The translations under genes and the position numbers were made by a program. From positions 1 through 64,000 of the forward strand of contig NZ_MDKB01000004.1 of NCBI RefSeq assembly GCF_001715295.1: a stretch of DNA of 64,000 bases. The letters run 5' to 3'. Positions 54,665-62,857 of this stretch are shown here, one piece after another. The DNA is from Streptomyces griseus. GTDB lineage: Bacteria > Actinomycetota > Actinomycetes > Streptomycetales > Streptomycetaceae. Under the pieces are notes generated by a model. It was not told the origin of the DNA. It made no database searches and saw only the letters and a list, made by a program, of their open reading frames with translations. Positions within the stretch are counted from its first letter, which is position 1. The number at the start of each line of letters is the position of its first letter.

Positions 54665-55954
54665 TCACTGGTTGCCGCAGGTCGACGCGGTGGTGGCGTC
54701 GAGCCAGGGCAGGTCGTGGCCCATGCGGTCGCGCTTGGTGCGCAGGTAGCGGAGGTTGTGCTCGCCGGCCTGGACGGGCATGGGTTCGCGTCCGGTGATC
54801 CCGAGGCCGTACCGGACGAGGGCGGCCGTCTTCTCCGGGTTGTTGGTCATCAGCCGGAGGGTGCGGACGCCGAGGTCGCCGAGGATCCGGGCGCCGGCCG
54901 CGTAGTCCCGCGCGTCGGCGGGCAGGCCGAGTTCGAGGTTGGCGTCGAGGGTGTCGGCCCCGCGCTCCTGGAGCTCGTACGCCCGCAGTTTGGACAGCAG
55001 CCCGATGCCGCGCCCCTCGTGGCCGCGCAGGTAGACGATGACGCCGCGGCCCTCCGCCGTGACGCGTTCCATGGAGGCGTGCAGCTGCGGTCCGCAGTCG
55101 CAGCGCTGGGACTGGAAGATGTCGCCGGTCAGGCACTCGGAGTGGACGCGTACGAGGACGTCCTCGCCGTCGCCGATGTCGCCGTGGACGAGCGCGACGT
55201 GTTCGACGCCGTCGACGGTGGAGCGGTAGCCGTACGCGGTGAACAGGCCGAAGGCGGTGGGGAGTCGGACCTCGGCCTCCCGGCGGACGGTCGGCTCGGC
55301 GCTGCGCCGGTAGGCGATGAGGTCCTCGATGGAGATGATCGTGAGGCCGTGCTTGCGGGCGAAGGGGACGAGTTCGGGCAGGCGCAGCATCACGCCGTCC
55401 TCGCCCGCGATCTCGACGATGGCGCCGGCCGGGCGCAGTCCGGCGAGCCGGGCCAGGTCGACGGCTGCCTCGGTGTGGCCGTTGCGGACGAGGACGCCGC
55501 CCGTGCGGGCGCGGAGCGGGAAGACGTGGCCGGGGCGCACGAAGTCACCGGGGCCCGCGACACCGCCCGCCAGCATCCGCAGGGTGGTGGCCCGGTCGGC
55601 GGCGGAGATGCCGGTGGTCACCCCGTGGGCGGCCGAGGCGTCCACGGAGACGGTGAAGGCGGTCTTCATCGACTCGGTGTTGTGCTCGACCATCTGCGGG
55701 AGCTGGAGGCGGTTGAGCTCGTCGTCCTCCATGGGGGCGCAGATCAGGCCGCGGCACTCGCTCATCATGAAGGCGACGATCTCGGGGGTGGCCTTCTCGG
55801 CGGCGATGACGAGGTCGCCCTCGTTCTCCCGGTCCTCGTCGTCGACGACGACGACGGGCCGTCCGGCGGCGATGTCCCTGATCGCCTGCTCGACGGGGTC
55901 GAGGGAGAGGTCCTCGGAGGCGAGGCCGTGCAACCAGCTGGGCTGGGCAGTCAT
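54665..55954 (-). CDS. ribBA: Bifunctional DHBP synthase / GTP cyclohydrolase II (RibBA)
   Basis: A 429-aa fusion. The N-terminal half makes 3,4-dihydroxy-2-butanone 4-phosphate (acidic DDEDRENEGDL and RNGHTEAAVDLARLAG). The C-terminal half is GTP cyclohydrolase II with zinc cysteines in HSECLTGDIFQSQRCDCGPQ and the RGHEGRGIGL loop, then TNNPEKTAAL. Both ring halves of riboflavin thus start from this protein. ATG 55954 follows AAGGAG and overlaps the stop of the ribM gene by 4 bp. Confidence 0.97.
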   Translation of the reverse strand: MTAQPSWLHGLASEDLSLDPVEQAIRDIAAGRPVVVVDDEDRENEGDLVIAAEKATPEIVAFMMSECRGLICAPMEDDELNRLQLPQMVEHNTESMKTAFTVSVDASAAHGVTTGISAADRATTLRMLAGGVAGPGDFVRPGHVFPLRARTGGVLVRNGHTEAAVDLARLAGLRPAGAIVEIAGEDGVMLRLPELVPFARKHGLTIISIEDLIAYRRSAEPTVRREAEVRLPTAFGLFTAYGYRSTVDGVEHVALVHGDIGDGEDVLVRVHSECLTGDIFQSQRCDCGPQLHASMERVTAEGRGVIVYLRGHEGRGIGLLSKLRAYELQERGADTLDANLELGLPADARDYAAGARILGDLGVRTLRLMTNNPEKTAALVRYGLGITGREPMPVQAGEHNLRYLRTKRDRMGHDLPWLDATTASTCGNQ

Positions 55955-56595
55955 GCCGTGGCTCCTTCCAGAGCGGGTGTCCGGGTACGCAGCCACCAGT
56001 CGCGCATGCCCCACAGGACGAGGGCGCCGTAGACGACGTAGATGAGACCGGAGAAGGCGAGCCCGCTGTGGAAGTTGAGCGGGACGCCGACGACGTCGAC
56101 GAGCAGCCAGGCGAACCAGAACTCGACCATGCCGCGGGCCTGGGCGAGCATCGCCACGAGCGTGCCGGCGAAGATGTACGCGTCCGCCCAGGGGCTCCAG
56201 GAGAGCGACGGGAAGGCGGTGAACAGGCCGCCCACGGCGAGGGTGCCGAGCGCGGCGCCGCCCACCAGGTACGCCCGTTCGCGCCAGGTGGCGAAGCGTA
56301 CGGCGATGGAGCCGTCCTGGGCCCGCTGCCTGCCGCGGGTCCACTGCTGCCAGCCCCACACGGCGACGGCGACGACGATCAGCTGCTTGCCGACGCTGCC
56401 CGCCTGCTGCACGGAGACGTTGGCGGCGATGAGGACGAGGCCGGACAGGAGCTGGGCGGGCCAGGTCCACACGGAGCGCAGCCAGCCGAGGGCCAGGGCG
56501 ATCAGGCCGACGGTGTTGCCGATCATGTCCGACCAGATGATGTGCTGCCCGAAGGCGGTGAAGGCCTCCGCGTTCAGCCAGTCGAGGGTGCTCAT
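55951..56595 (-). CDS. ribM: PnuC-family vitamin transporter, probably riboflavin transporter RibM
   Basis: A 214-aa membrane protein with about seven helices in the PnuC pattern. The conserved ends are FGQHIIWSDMIGNTVGLIALALGWLR and FWFAWLLVDVVGVPLNFHSGLAFSGLIYVVYGALVLWGM. PnuC proteins move nicotinamide riboside; those embedded in actinobacterial riboflavin operons (RibM) carry riboflavin. Position between ribE and ribBA with 4-bp overlaps on both sides supports RibM. ATG 56595. Confidence 0.88.
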   Translation of the reverse strand: MSTLDWLNAEAFTAFGQHIIWSDMIGNTVGLIALALGWLRSVWTWPAQLLSGLVLIAANVSVQQAGSVGKQLIVVAVAVWGWQQWTRGRQRAQDGSIAVRFATWRERAYLVGGAALGTLAVGGLFTAFPSLSWSPWADAYIFAGTLVAMLAQARGMVEFWFAWLLVDVVGVPLNFHSGLAFSGLIYVVYGALVLWGMRDWWLRTRTPALEGATA

Positions 56596-57287
56596 GCGAC
56601 CGGCTCCCCGGGCTCTGCGGCGGAGGCCGCCGGGCTCGAGGACGCGGCAGTCGCGGTCCCGGCGTCCGGGACCGGGGCCGCGGCGGCCGGTGTGCCGGCG
56701 TTCGGGCCGAGCAGCCGCTCGACGTACTTCGCGAGCACGTCCACCTCGAGGTTGACGGGGTCGCCGGGCTGCTTGATGCCGAGCGTCGTCAGCGCGAGGG
56801 TGGTCGGGATGAGGCTGATGGTGAAGTGGTCGGGCCCGGCGTCGACGACGGTCAGGCTCACGCCGTCCACGGTGATCGATCCCTTCTCCACCACGTAGCG
56901 GGTCAGCTCCGCGGGGAGGGAGATCTTCACGATCTCCCAGTTCTCGGAGACCGTGCGCGCGAGGATGCGGCCCGTGCCGTCCACGTGCCCCTGGACGATG
57001 TGCCCGCCGAGCCGCCCGCCGAGCGCCATGGGCCGCTCCAGGTTGACCCGGGAGCCGGTCTCCAGCGCGCCGAGGCTGGAGCGCTTCAGCGTCTCGGCCA
57101 TCACGTCGGCGGTGAACTCGTGGTCGCCGAGGTCCACGACGGTGAGGCAGACGCCGTTGACGGCGATGGAGTCACCGTGCTTGGCACCTTCGGTGACCAC
57201 GGGGCCGCGCAGGCGGAAGCGGGAGGCGTCGCCGAGTTTCTCGACGGCGGTGACCTCACCCAGTTCTTCGACGATTCCGGTGAACAC
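56592..57287 (-). CDS. ribE: Riboflavin synthase alpha chain (RibE)
   Basis: A 231-aa enzyme that dismutates two lumazine molecules to riboflavin. It has the usual tandem barrel repeats, beginning MFTGIVEELGEV and ending the first with NGVCLTVVDLGDHEFTADVMAETLKRSSLG; the second has DGVSLTVVDAGPDHFTISLIPTTL. The extra C-terminal Ala/Pro-rich tail (about 200-231) is an appendage not needed for the fold. The start is GTG 57287 directly abutting the ribD stop, with GGAAGGG inside ribD. Confidence 0.96.
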   Translation of the reverse strand: MFTGIVEELGEVTAVEKLGDASRFRLRGPVVTEGAKHGDSIAVNGVCLTVVDLGDHEFTADVMAETLKRSSLGALETGSRVNLERPMALGGRLGGHIVQGHVDGTGRILARTVSENWEIVKISLPAELTRYVVEKGSITVDGVSLTVVDAGPDHFTISLIPTTLALTTLGIKQPGDPVNLEVDVLAKYVERLLGPNAGTPAAAAPVPDAGTATAASSSPAASAAEPGEPVA

Positions 57288-58388
57288 TCAGTTTCCCTTC
57301 CGAGGAGGAACGGGGACGGCGGTGATGCGCAGATCCGGGCCGAAACGGGCGGTCTCGGTCACATCCAGGCGCAACGCCTGCGAGAGGGTGGAGATTCCGG
57401 CGTCGGCCAGGGCCGCGGGGCCCGCACCGAGAAGGACCGGGGCGAGGTAGCCGACGACGGTGTCGACCACTCCCGCGGCGACGAAGGAGCCGGCCAGGAC
57501 CGGGCCGCCTTCGAGGAGTACGGAGCGGACGCCGCGCGTGTGCAGGGCGGCGAGCAGGGCGGTGATGTCCAGTCCGGGGCCGGTGGCGGCGCGCGGGAGC
57601 CGCAGCACCGCGTCCTCGGGGAGGTGCGCGGTGTCCGCGTCCTGCGCGACGGCGATCAGCGTGGGCGCGGTGCCGTCCAGGACCCGGGCCCCGGGCCGGA
57701 CGGCGGTGGCGGCGGTGTCGACGACGACCCGCAGCGGCTGTACGGCGCCCTCGACGCCGCGTACCCCCAGCTGCGGGTCGTCTGCGCGGGCGGTGCCGGA
57801 GCCGACCACGACGGCGTCCGCCTCGGCGCGCAGCCGGTGCACGTCGGCCCGGGACTCGGGCGAGGTGATCCAGCGGCTCGTGGCGTCGGCGGCGGCGATA
57901 CGGCCGTCGAGGGTGGCCGCGTACTTCCACCGGACGTAGGGGCGGCCCAGCCGTACGGAGGTGAGCCACGCGGTGTTCCCGGCCTCCGCCTCGTCGGCGA
58001 GGAGGCCCTGCTCGACCTGGACACCTGCGGCACGCAGCGTCTCCGCGCCCCCTGTGGCCTGCGGATTCGGGTCGGCGACCGCGTACACGACACGGCGGAC
58101 ACCGGCGTCCAGGAGCGCCTGGGCGCAGGGGCCGGTGCGGCCCGTGTGGTTGCAGGGTTCGAGGGTGACGTAGGCGGTGCCCCCGCGGGCGGCTTCGCCC
58201 GCCTCGCGCAGCGCGTGGACCTCCGCGTGCGGCCCTCCGGCGCGCCGGTGGTAGCCCTCGCCGGCCTGCTGCCCGGCGGCGTCGAGGACGACACAGCCGA
58301 CGACCGGGTTGGGGCTGGTGGCGCCGAGTCCGCGGGCCGCGAGCGTGACAGCTCGCCGCATGGCGGTGATGTCGGCTGCGGTTCCCAC
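57288..58388 (-). CDS. ribD: Bifunctional riboflavin deaminase/reductase (RibD)
   Basis: A 366-aa fusion, first gene of the operon. The deaminase half has the zinc site HAEVHA (H54, E56) and PCNHTGRTGPC (C79, C88). The NADPH-dependent reductase half starts near RPYVRWKYAATLDGRIA. Together they convert the pyrimidine product of GTP cyclohydrolase II. GTG 58388 follows AGGAGG at ideal spacing; an upstream frame runs into the riboswitch and is not translated sense. The FMN riboswitch lies 165 nt upstream. Confidence 0.95.
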   Translation of the reverse strand: MGTAADITAMRRAVTLAARGLGATSPNPVVGCVVLDAAGQQAGEGYHRRAGGPHAEVHALREAGEAARGGTAYVTLEPCNHTGRTGPCAQALLDAGVRRVVYAVADPNPQATGGAETLRAAGVQVEQGLLADEAEAGNTAWLTSVRLGRPYVRWKYAATLDGRIAAADATSRWITSPESRADVHRLRAEADAVVVGSGTARADDPQLGVRGVEGAVQPLRVVVDTAATAVRPGARVLDGTAPTLIAVAQDADTAHLPEDAVLRLPRAATGPGLDITALLAALHTRGVRSVLLEGGPVLAGSFVAAGVVDTVVGYLAPVLLGAGPAALADAGISTLSQALRLDVTETARFGPDLRITAVPVPPRKGN

Positions 58389-58483
58389 CGGGTCCTCCTG
58401 CCTCTTCGGGCACGGACTCCGGGGCCTGTCGATGACGACAGATGAAGCGGAACGCAACGGGGGACGCCGAAACCGAAGACACG

Positions 58484-58521
58484 GATGCGCCTGTTCCGGG
58501 ACGATCTCCCGGAACGCATCC
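58484..58521 (-). other. Hairpin between the FMN riboswitch and ribD
   Basis: On the minus strand GGATGC/GCATCC (58484-58489, 58516-58521) enclose GTTCCGG/CCGGAAC (58494-58500, 58509-58515). It lies between the aptamer and the ribD start with no T-run after it. It may be part of the expression platform. Confidence 0.5.
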
Positions 58522-58552
58522 GCCGACGGCGGCGTACCCGAAACGGCCCGCC

Positions 58553-58679
58553 GCGCACTGCCTCCCATCCGGACTTTAACCGTCGGTCCAGGAATCCCAC
58601 CTGGTCAACCGGCCGCTGGATGCGGACGGGTCGCGGACTATAACCGCCGGTTCGGAATTGCACCGACCCCGGAGTGCGC
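58553..58679 (-). promoter_or_regulatory. FMN riboswitch (RFN element)
   Basis: On the minus strand the P1 stem is GCGCACT (58679-58673) paired with AGTGCGC (58559-58553). Within it are the conserved RFN pieces, including GGTCGGTGCAATTCCG, ACCGGCGGTTATAGTCCGCG, TGGGATTCC, and near the 3' end GACGGTTAAAGTCCGGATGG. These are the hallmarks of the FMN aptamer. It controls ribD-ribE-ribM-ribBA-ribH by FMN feedback. Confidence 0.95.
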
Positions 58680-58795
58680 TGCTACTGGTACATCACTCAT
58701 TGTGCCACGGCCGCCCCTGGGCCAAACGGGTGCCTGCTGTGGAGCGGCTCACAGGGCCGGCGCCGCGACCGTGTCCGGGCCCATCCGCCGGCAAA

Positions 58796-58837
58796 TGGTC
58801 CAGACCTATTGACTCACTGGTCTAGTCCTCTTAATCT
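58796..58837 (+). promoter_or_regulatory. Chitinase promoter with DasR direct repeats
   Basis: The -35 TTGACT (58809-58814) and -10 TAATCT (58832-58837) are 17 nt apart. Two 12-bp repeats, TGGTCCAGACCT (58796-58807) and TGGTCTAGTCCT (58818-58829), start 22 bp apart; the first ends just before the -35 and the second fills the spacer. The extended second site ACTGGTCTAGTCCTCT (58816-58831) matches the dre consensus at 13 of 16. This is the architecture known for Streptomyces chitinase genes. Confidence 0.88.
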
Positions 58838-58942
58838 CTGCGTCACCTCCGAGGAACGCCTGCCGGGTGTGCGCACACCCGGGTCCCGCGCAGATCCCCC
58901 TTTGCCAGTCGTGTCAGCCGACCTCCCCAGGAGGAACCACAC

Positions 58943-61285
58943 ATGCTGTCCCCCACCCGCGCGAGAGCCACCCTGCTCGCAGCCGGCGCAGCCGTCGCCG
59001 GACTGCTGCTGGGCTCGCTCACCGCGGCTCCCTCGGCCGCCGCCGCCGATCAGGAGTCCTGCCGGCCCGACGGGCTCTACCGGACCCCCGGTGTCGACGT
59101 GCCGTACTGCTCGGTCTACGACTCCGAGGGCCGCGAGAAGATGGGAGCCGACCACCAGCGGCGTGTCATCGGATACTTCACCAACTGGCGGACCGGCAAG
59201 GACGGAACGCCGTCCTACCTCGTCCCGGACATCCCCTGGGACAAGGTCACCCATCTGAATTACGCGTTCGCGCACGTCGACGGTGACAACAAGATCTCCG
59301 TGGGCGGCGACGGCCCGCAGAACGCCTCCACGGGAATGACCTGGCCCGGTGTGACGGGCGCCGAGATGGACCCCGGTCTCCCCTACAAGGGCCACTTCAA
59401 CCTGCTCAACAAGTTCAAGAAGCAGCATCCGGCCGTGAAGACCCTGGTCTCGGTGGGCGGCTGGGCCGAGACCGGCGGTTACTTCGACGACAAGGGCACC
59501 CGGGTGGACTCGGGCGGCTTCTACTCGATGGCCACGAACGCCGACGGCTCGGTCAACCAGAAGGGCATCGACACCTTCGCCGACTCCACCGTCGCGTTCC
59601 TCAAGAAGTACGGCTTCGACGGGGTCGACATCGACTACGAGTACCCGACGACGATGAAGGACGCCGGCAACCCGCTCGACCACACCCTGGCCAACGCCCG
59701 CCGGGCAGGCCTCGTCAAGGGCTACGGCGCGCTGATGAAGACGCTGCGCGAGAAGCTGGACCGCGCGTCCGCCGCCGACGGCAGGCACTACCTGCTGACC
59801 GTCGCGGCCCCCTCCTCCGGCTATCTGCTGCGCGGCATGGAGACCTTCCAGGTCCAGAAGTACCTGGACTACGTCAACATCATGTCCTACGACCTGCACG
59901 GCGCCTGGAACGAGTACGTCGGCCCGAACGCCTCGCTCCACGACGACGGCAAGGACGCCGAACTGGCCCAGGCGGGCGTCTACTCGACGTCCCAGTACGG
60001 CGGGACCGGCTACCTCAACACCGACTGGGCCTACCACTACTTCCGCGGTTCCATGCCGCCCGGCCGGATCAACATCGGGCTGCCGTACTACACCCGCGGC
60101 TTCAAGAACGTGCAGGGTGGCACGAACGGGCTGTGGGGCAGGGCGGCCACCACCGACTGCCCTGCGGGCGCCGGGCTGACGAAGTGCGGTGACGGTGCCG
60201 TCGGCATCGACAACCTCTGGCACGACCTGGACACGAACGGCAAGGAGTCCCCGGCCGGCTCCAACCCGATGTGGCACGCGAAGAACCTGGAGAAGGGGGT
60301 CGTCGGCGACTACGTCACACGGTACGGCTTCCCGGCCGGCACCCGGCTGACCGGCACCTACACCCGCAACTACGACGCGACGCTGGTCGCGCCCTGGCTG
60401 TGGAACGCCGAGAAGAAGGTCTTCCTGTCCACCGAGGACGAGCAGTCGGTGGCCGCCAAGGCCGACTACGTCGTCGACAAGGGCATCGGCGGAACGATGA
60501 TCTGGGAGCTCGCCGGCGACTACGGCTGGAACGCCGCCAAGGGCCAGTACGAACCGGGCTCCACCCTGACGTCCGCGATGTACGAGAAGTTCAGGTCGGC
60601 CACCCCGTACGGTGCGACCCGGTCGACCGTCGACCTGCCGGCCAAGGCCCTGGACATCGACGTGTCGTTCGAGCAGTTCCCCCTCGGCGACTCCAACTAC
60701 CCGATCAGTCCGAAGCTGAAGATCACCAACAACACGACGGCGACACTGCCGGGCGGCACGGAGTTCCGGTTCGACTACGCGACCTCCGCCCCGGCCAACG
60801 CCAAGGACCAGTCGGGTTTCGGCACCACCGTCATCCGCAGTGACCACACGGCGGCGAACAACATCGGCGGCCTCAAGGGTGACTACAACCGGGTGTCGCT
60901 GAAGCTGCCGGCCTGGCAGACGCTGGCCCCGGGCGCCTCGGTACAGCTGGACTTCGTCTACTACCTGCCGACCTCGACGCCGTCCAACTGGACGGTGACC
61001 TTCGGCGGGGCCACGTACTCCCTCGCCGGAGACCTGGCACGCGGCACCACCGTCGTCCAGCCGGGCACCGGGACGGGAACCGGCCCCACCCCGACGCCGA
61101 CGCCGACACCGACACCGACACCCGGAACCTGCGCGGCGGCGGCCTGGAGCGCGTCGGCGGAGTACGGGGCGGGGGCGACCGTGAGCTACGGCACGCACAC
61201 GTGGAAGGCGAAGTGGTGGACCAAGGGCGAGACGCCCGGTTCCACCGGTGAGTGGGGCGTCTGGCAGGACCTCGGGACCTGCTGA
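58943..61285 (+). CDS. Secreted GH18 chitinase with chitin-binding module
   Basis: A 780-aa secreted chitinase. Signal peptide about 1-35 (LLAAGAAVAGLLLGSLTAAPSAAAA). The GH18 barrel runs about 74-550 with DGVDIDYEYP (226-235; catalytic E233). A beta-sandwich domain of the ChiA/ChiC type follows (about 560-705, ITNNTTATLPGGTEFRFDY), then a PTPTP linker (about 712-730) and a CBM5/12 chitin-binding module (AWSASAEYGAGATVSYGTHTWKAKWWTKGETPG). ATG 58943 follows AGGAGG. It sits beside ribD, as does chiI (SCO1444) in S. coelicolor by my memory. The DasR-type promoter implies induction by GlcNAc-derived signals. Confidence 0.94.
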   Translation: MLSPTRARATLLAAGAAVAGLLLGSLTAAPSAAAADQESCRPDGLYRTPGVDVPYCSVYDSEGREKMGADHQRRVIGYFTNWRTGKDGTPSYLVPDIPWDKVTHLNYAFAHVDGDNKISVGGDGPQNASTGMTWPGVTGAEMDPGLPYKGHFNLLNKFKKQHPAVKTLVSVGGWAETGGYFDDKGTRVDSGGFYSMATNADGSVNQKGIDTFADSTVAFLKKYGFDGVDIDYEYPTTMKDAGNPLDHTLANARRAGLVKGYGALMKTLREKLDRASAADGRHYLLTVAAPSSGYLLRGMETFQVQKYLDYVNIMSYDLHGAWNEYVGPNASLHDDGKDAELAQAGVYSTSQYGGTGYLNTDWAYHYFRGSMPPGRINIGLPYYTRGFKNVQGGTNGLWGRAATTDCPAGAGLTKCGDGAVGIDNLWHDLDTNGKESPAGSNPMWHAKNLEKGVVGDYVTRYGFPAGTRLTGTYTRNYDATLVAPWLWNAEKKVFLSTEDEQSVAAKADYVVDKGIGGTMIWELAGDYGWNAAKGQYEPGSTLTSAMYEKFRSATPYGATRSTVDLPAKALDIDVSFEQFPLGDSNYPISPKLKITNNTTATLPGGTEFRFDYATSAPANAKDQSGFGTTVIRSDHTAANNIGGLKGDYNRVSLKLPAWQTLAPGASVQLDFVYYLPTSTPSNWTVTFGGATYSLAGDLARGTTVVQPGTGTGTGPTPTPTPTPTPTPGTCAAAAWSASAEYGAGATVSYGTHTWKAKWWTKGETPGSTGEWGVWQDLGTC

Positions 61286-61303
61286 ACCCCCCGGCACACG
61301 ACC

Positions 61304-61336
61304 GCCCGGCGGCGAACTGCACCACCGCCGCCGGGC
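61304..61336 (+). terminator. Hairpin terminator after the chitinase gene
   Basis: Perfect 11-bp arms GCCCGGCGGCG (61304-61314) and complement (61326-61336), loop 11 nt, starting 19 nt after the chitinase stop. Confidence 0.75.
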
Positions 61337-61458
61337 TCACCGCTGCCCGGCCGGACCCACGGCCGCCGGCCCGGGGTGCCCGTTGCGGGGCCGGCTGACG
61401 GACCGGCGCCTGGGCCGGCGCCTGGGTCGGGGTTCGATCAGTGGGGCACAGTGAGGGC

Positions 61459-61962
61459 ATGACCACGTACCAGACGATGCCGTTCCACCTTGAGACCGAG
61501 CGGCTGATACTGCGGCCATGGGTCGAGTCGGACGCCGCCGAGTTCTGCGCCCTCCTCTCCGAACGCGGCAAGGGGACCCCCACGGTCGAGCACATCCGGA
61601 CGTCCATCGTGGAGCTGCTCGCCGCGACGGAGACCACGGGGATAGCCCTCTTGCCCGTCCAGCGCCGTGACGAAGGCGACTTCATCGGCTACTGCGGGCT
61701 GATCATCGGCCGCTCCACCGTGGAAGAGCCGGAAATCGCGTACGAGTTGTTCCAGCGCGCGCATGGGCGTGGCTACGCCACCGAGGCCGCCGGCGCGGTG
61801 CTCGATGCTGCTGTCGCAACCGGGCGTAGACGGCTCTGGTCGACCGTCGGCGCGTGGAACACACCGTCGCTCCGTGTCCTCGAGAAGCTCGGGTTCGAGC
61901 GGGATCACGTTTCCACGGAGGACAACGGTGAAGTGGTCTGGCTCACACGTGCGTTGCCGTGA
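61459..61962 (+). CDS. GNAT-family N-acetyltransferase (RimJ/RimL-like)
   Basis: A 167-aa acetyltransferase of the GNAT fold. It opens with the RimJ/RimL-type FHLETERLILRPWVESDAAEF; the acetyl-CoA-binding region is IAYELFQRAHGRGYATEAAGAVLDAAVATGRRRLW, followed by GAWNTPSLRVLEKLGFERD. The acceptor (protein N-terminus, amino-acid or antibiotic amine) is unknown. ATG 61459 was chosen; a GTG at 61441 would add six residues. It is convergent with the anchored-protein gene across a strong hairpin. Confidence 0.9.
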   Translation: MTTYQTMPFHLETERLILRPWVESDAAEFCALLSERGKGTPTVEHIRTSIVELLAATETTGIALLPVQRRDEGDFIGYCGLIIGRSTVEEPEIAYELFQRAHGRGYATEAAGAVLDAAVATGRRRLWSTVGAWNTPSLRVLEKLGFERDHVSTEDNGEVVWLTRALP

Positions 61963-62040
61963 CCAGGTGTGCGTGAGCGATGCACGCCGGGGGCGCGATG
62001 TGGAGTCCGGTGACGTCCGGCCGACGCACGGCCTTCCCGC

Positions 62041-62074
62041 CGTCCGGCGGCGGACCTGCGTCCGCCGCCGGACG
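62041..62074. terminator. Bidirectional terminator
   Basis: Perfect 15-bp arms CGTCCGGCGGCGGAC (62041-62055) and complement (62060-62074), loop CTGC. It sits between the convergent acetyltransferase and anchored-protein genes. Confidence 0.85.
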
Positions 62075-62169
62075 TCGGAGCGGATCGCCGAGCCGCACGG
62101 GTCGAGTTCCGCCAGACATCGGTCGTGGGCGGTGCTTCCCACCTGTCCGCCTCGGCCGGGATCGGCCGC

Positions 62170-62775
62170 TCAGCCGACACGCTTCCACTCCTGGCAGCGG
62201 GTGGACTTGAAGACCTCGCCCTTGTCGACGGTCACCCGGCCGCTGCCGTCCAGGTTGTCGTTGGCGATGATCGCGTCGAACTCGCCGCTGGCGTTTCTCG
62301 CCCGCTCCCAGTAGCAGCCGAAGCTCCCCTCGGGCCCGGACGTCCTGTAGGTTCCCGCCTTCATGTCCTCACCCACCAGGTACTCGCCGTCCCCTTCGAC
62401 GGTGGTGGGCGGCCCCTTGGGCTTCGGCTGCTTGGGCGGCGGAGCCGTGACCGTCGCGGTCTTCGTCACGGTGACCTTCGGCCCCGGCACTTCGACCTCC
62501 TTGGTGACGGTCACCTTCGGAGCGGGGCCCGCGGAGTCCGTGGCCTGGGCCTGGTCGTCCGAGACGCCGATCCCGACGCCGAGGAAGAGGGCGACGAGGC
62601 CGACCGCCCCGTGGGTGAGCCACCTCGTGCCCTGAGACGGCTTCGCAGGCGGGGGCGTGAACCCGCCCGGGTACGGACCGTGCGGCGGCGGGACGGGCCG
62701 GGTCGGGTACGCGCCGGAGGAGGGGGCGTCGGCGGGACGGGGCGTGCCGGGCTGCTGCGGGCTGTCGGAATGCAT
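62170..62775 (-). CDS. Membrane-anchored exported protein, function unknown
   Basis: A 201-aa protein. A Pro-rich cytoplasmic N-terminus (1-50) leads to one transmembrane segment (THGAVGLVALFLGVGIGV), an extracellular VTVTK-type linker with repeats (KVTVTKEVEVPGPKVTVTK), then a small domain GEYLVGEDMKAGTYRTSGPEGSFGCYWER with two cysteines (in FGCYW and TRCQEW) that could form a disulfide. I recall this C-terminal domain in many Streptomyces proteins of unknown role. ATG 62775 follows AGGAG. It is followed upstream by the DGQHR-like gene on the same strand, 82 bp away. Confidence 0.78.
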   Translation of the reverse strand: MHSDSPQQPGTPRPADAPSSGAYPTRPVPPPHGPYPGGFTPPPAKPSQGTRWLTHGAVGLVALFLGVGIGVSDDQAQATDSAGPAPKVTVTKEVEVPGPKVTVTKTATVTAPPPKQPKPKGPPTTVEGDGEYLVGEDMKAGTYRTSGPEGSFGCYWERARNASGEFDAIIANDNLDGSGRVTVDKGEVFKSTRCQEWKRVG

Positions 62776-62857
62776 CGTGCGGGCTCCTGGTCGTCGTGAT
62801 CGGGCGTCAGTGGTCGGGTGCCGGTGATCCGCCGTCGGCGGGTCGGGGCGGGAGCGG

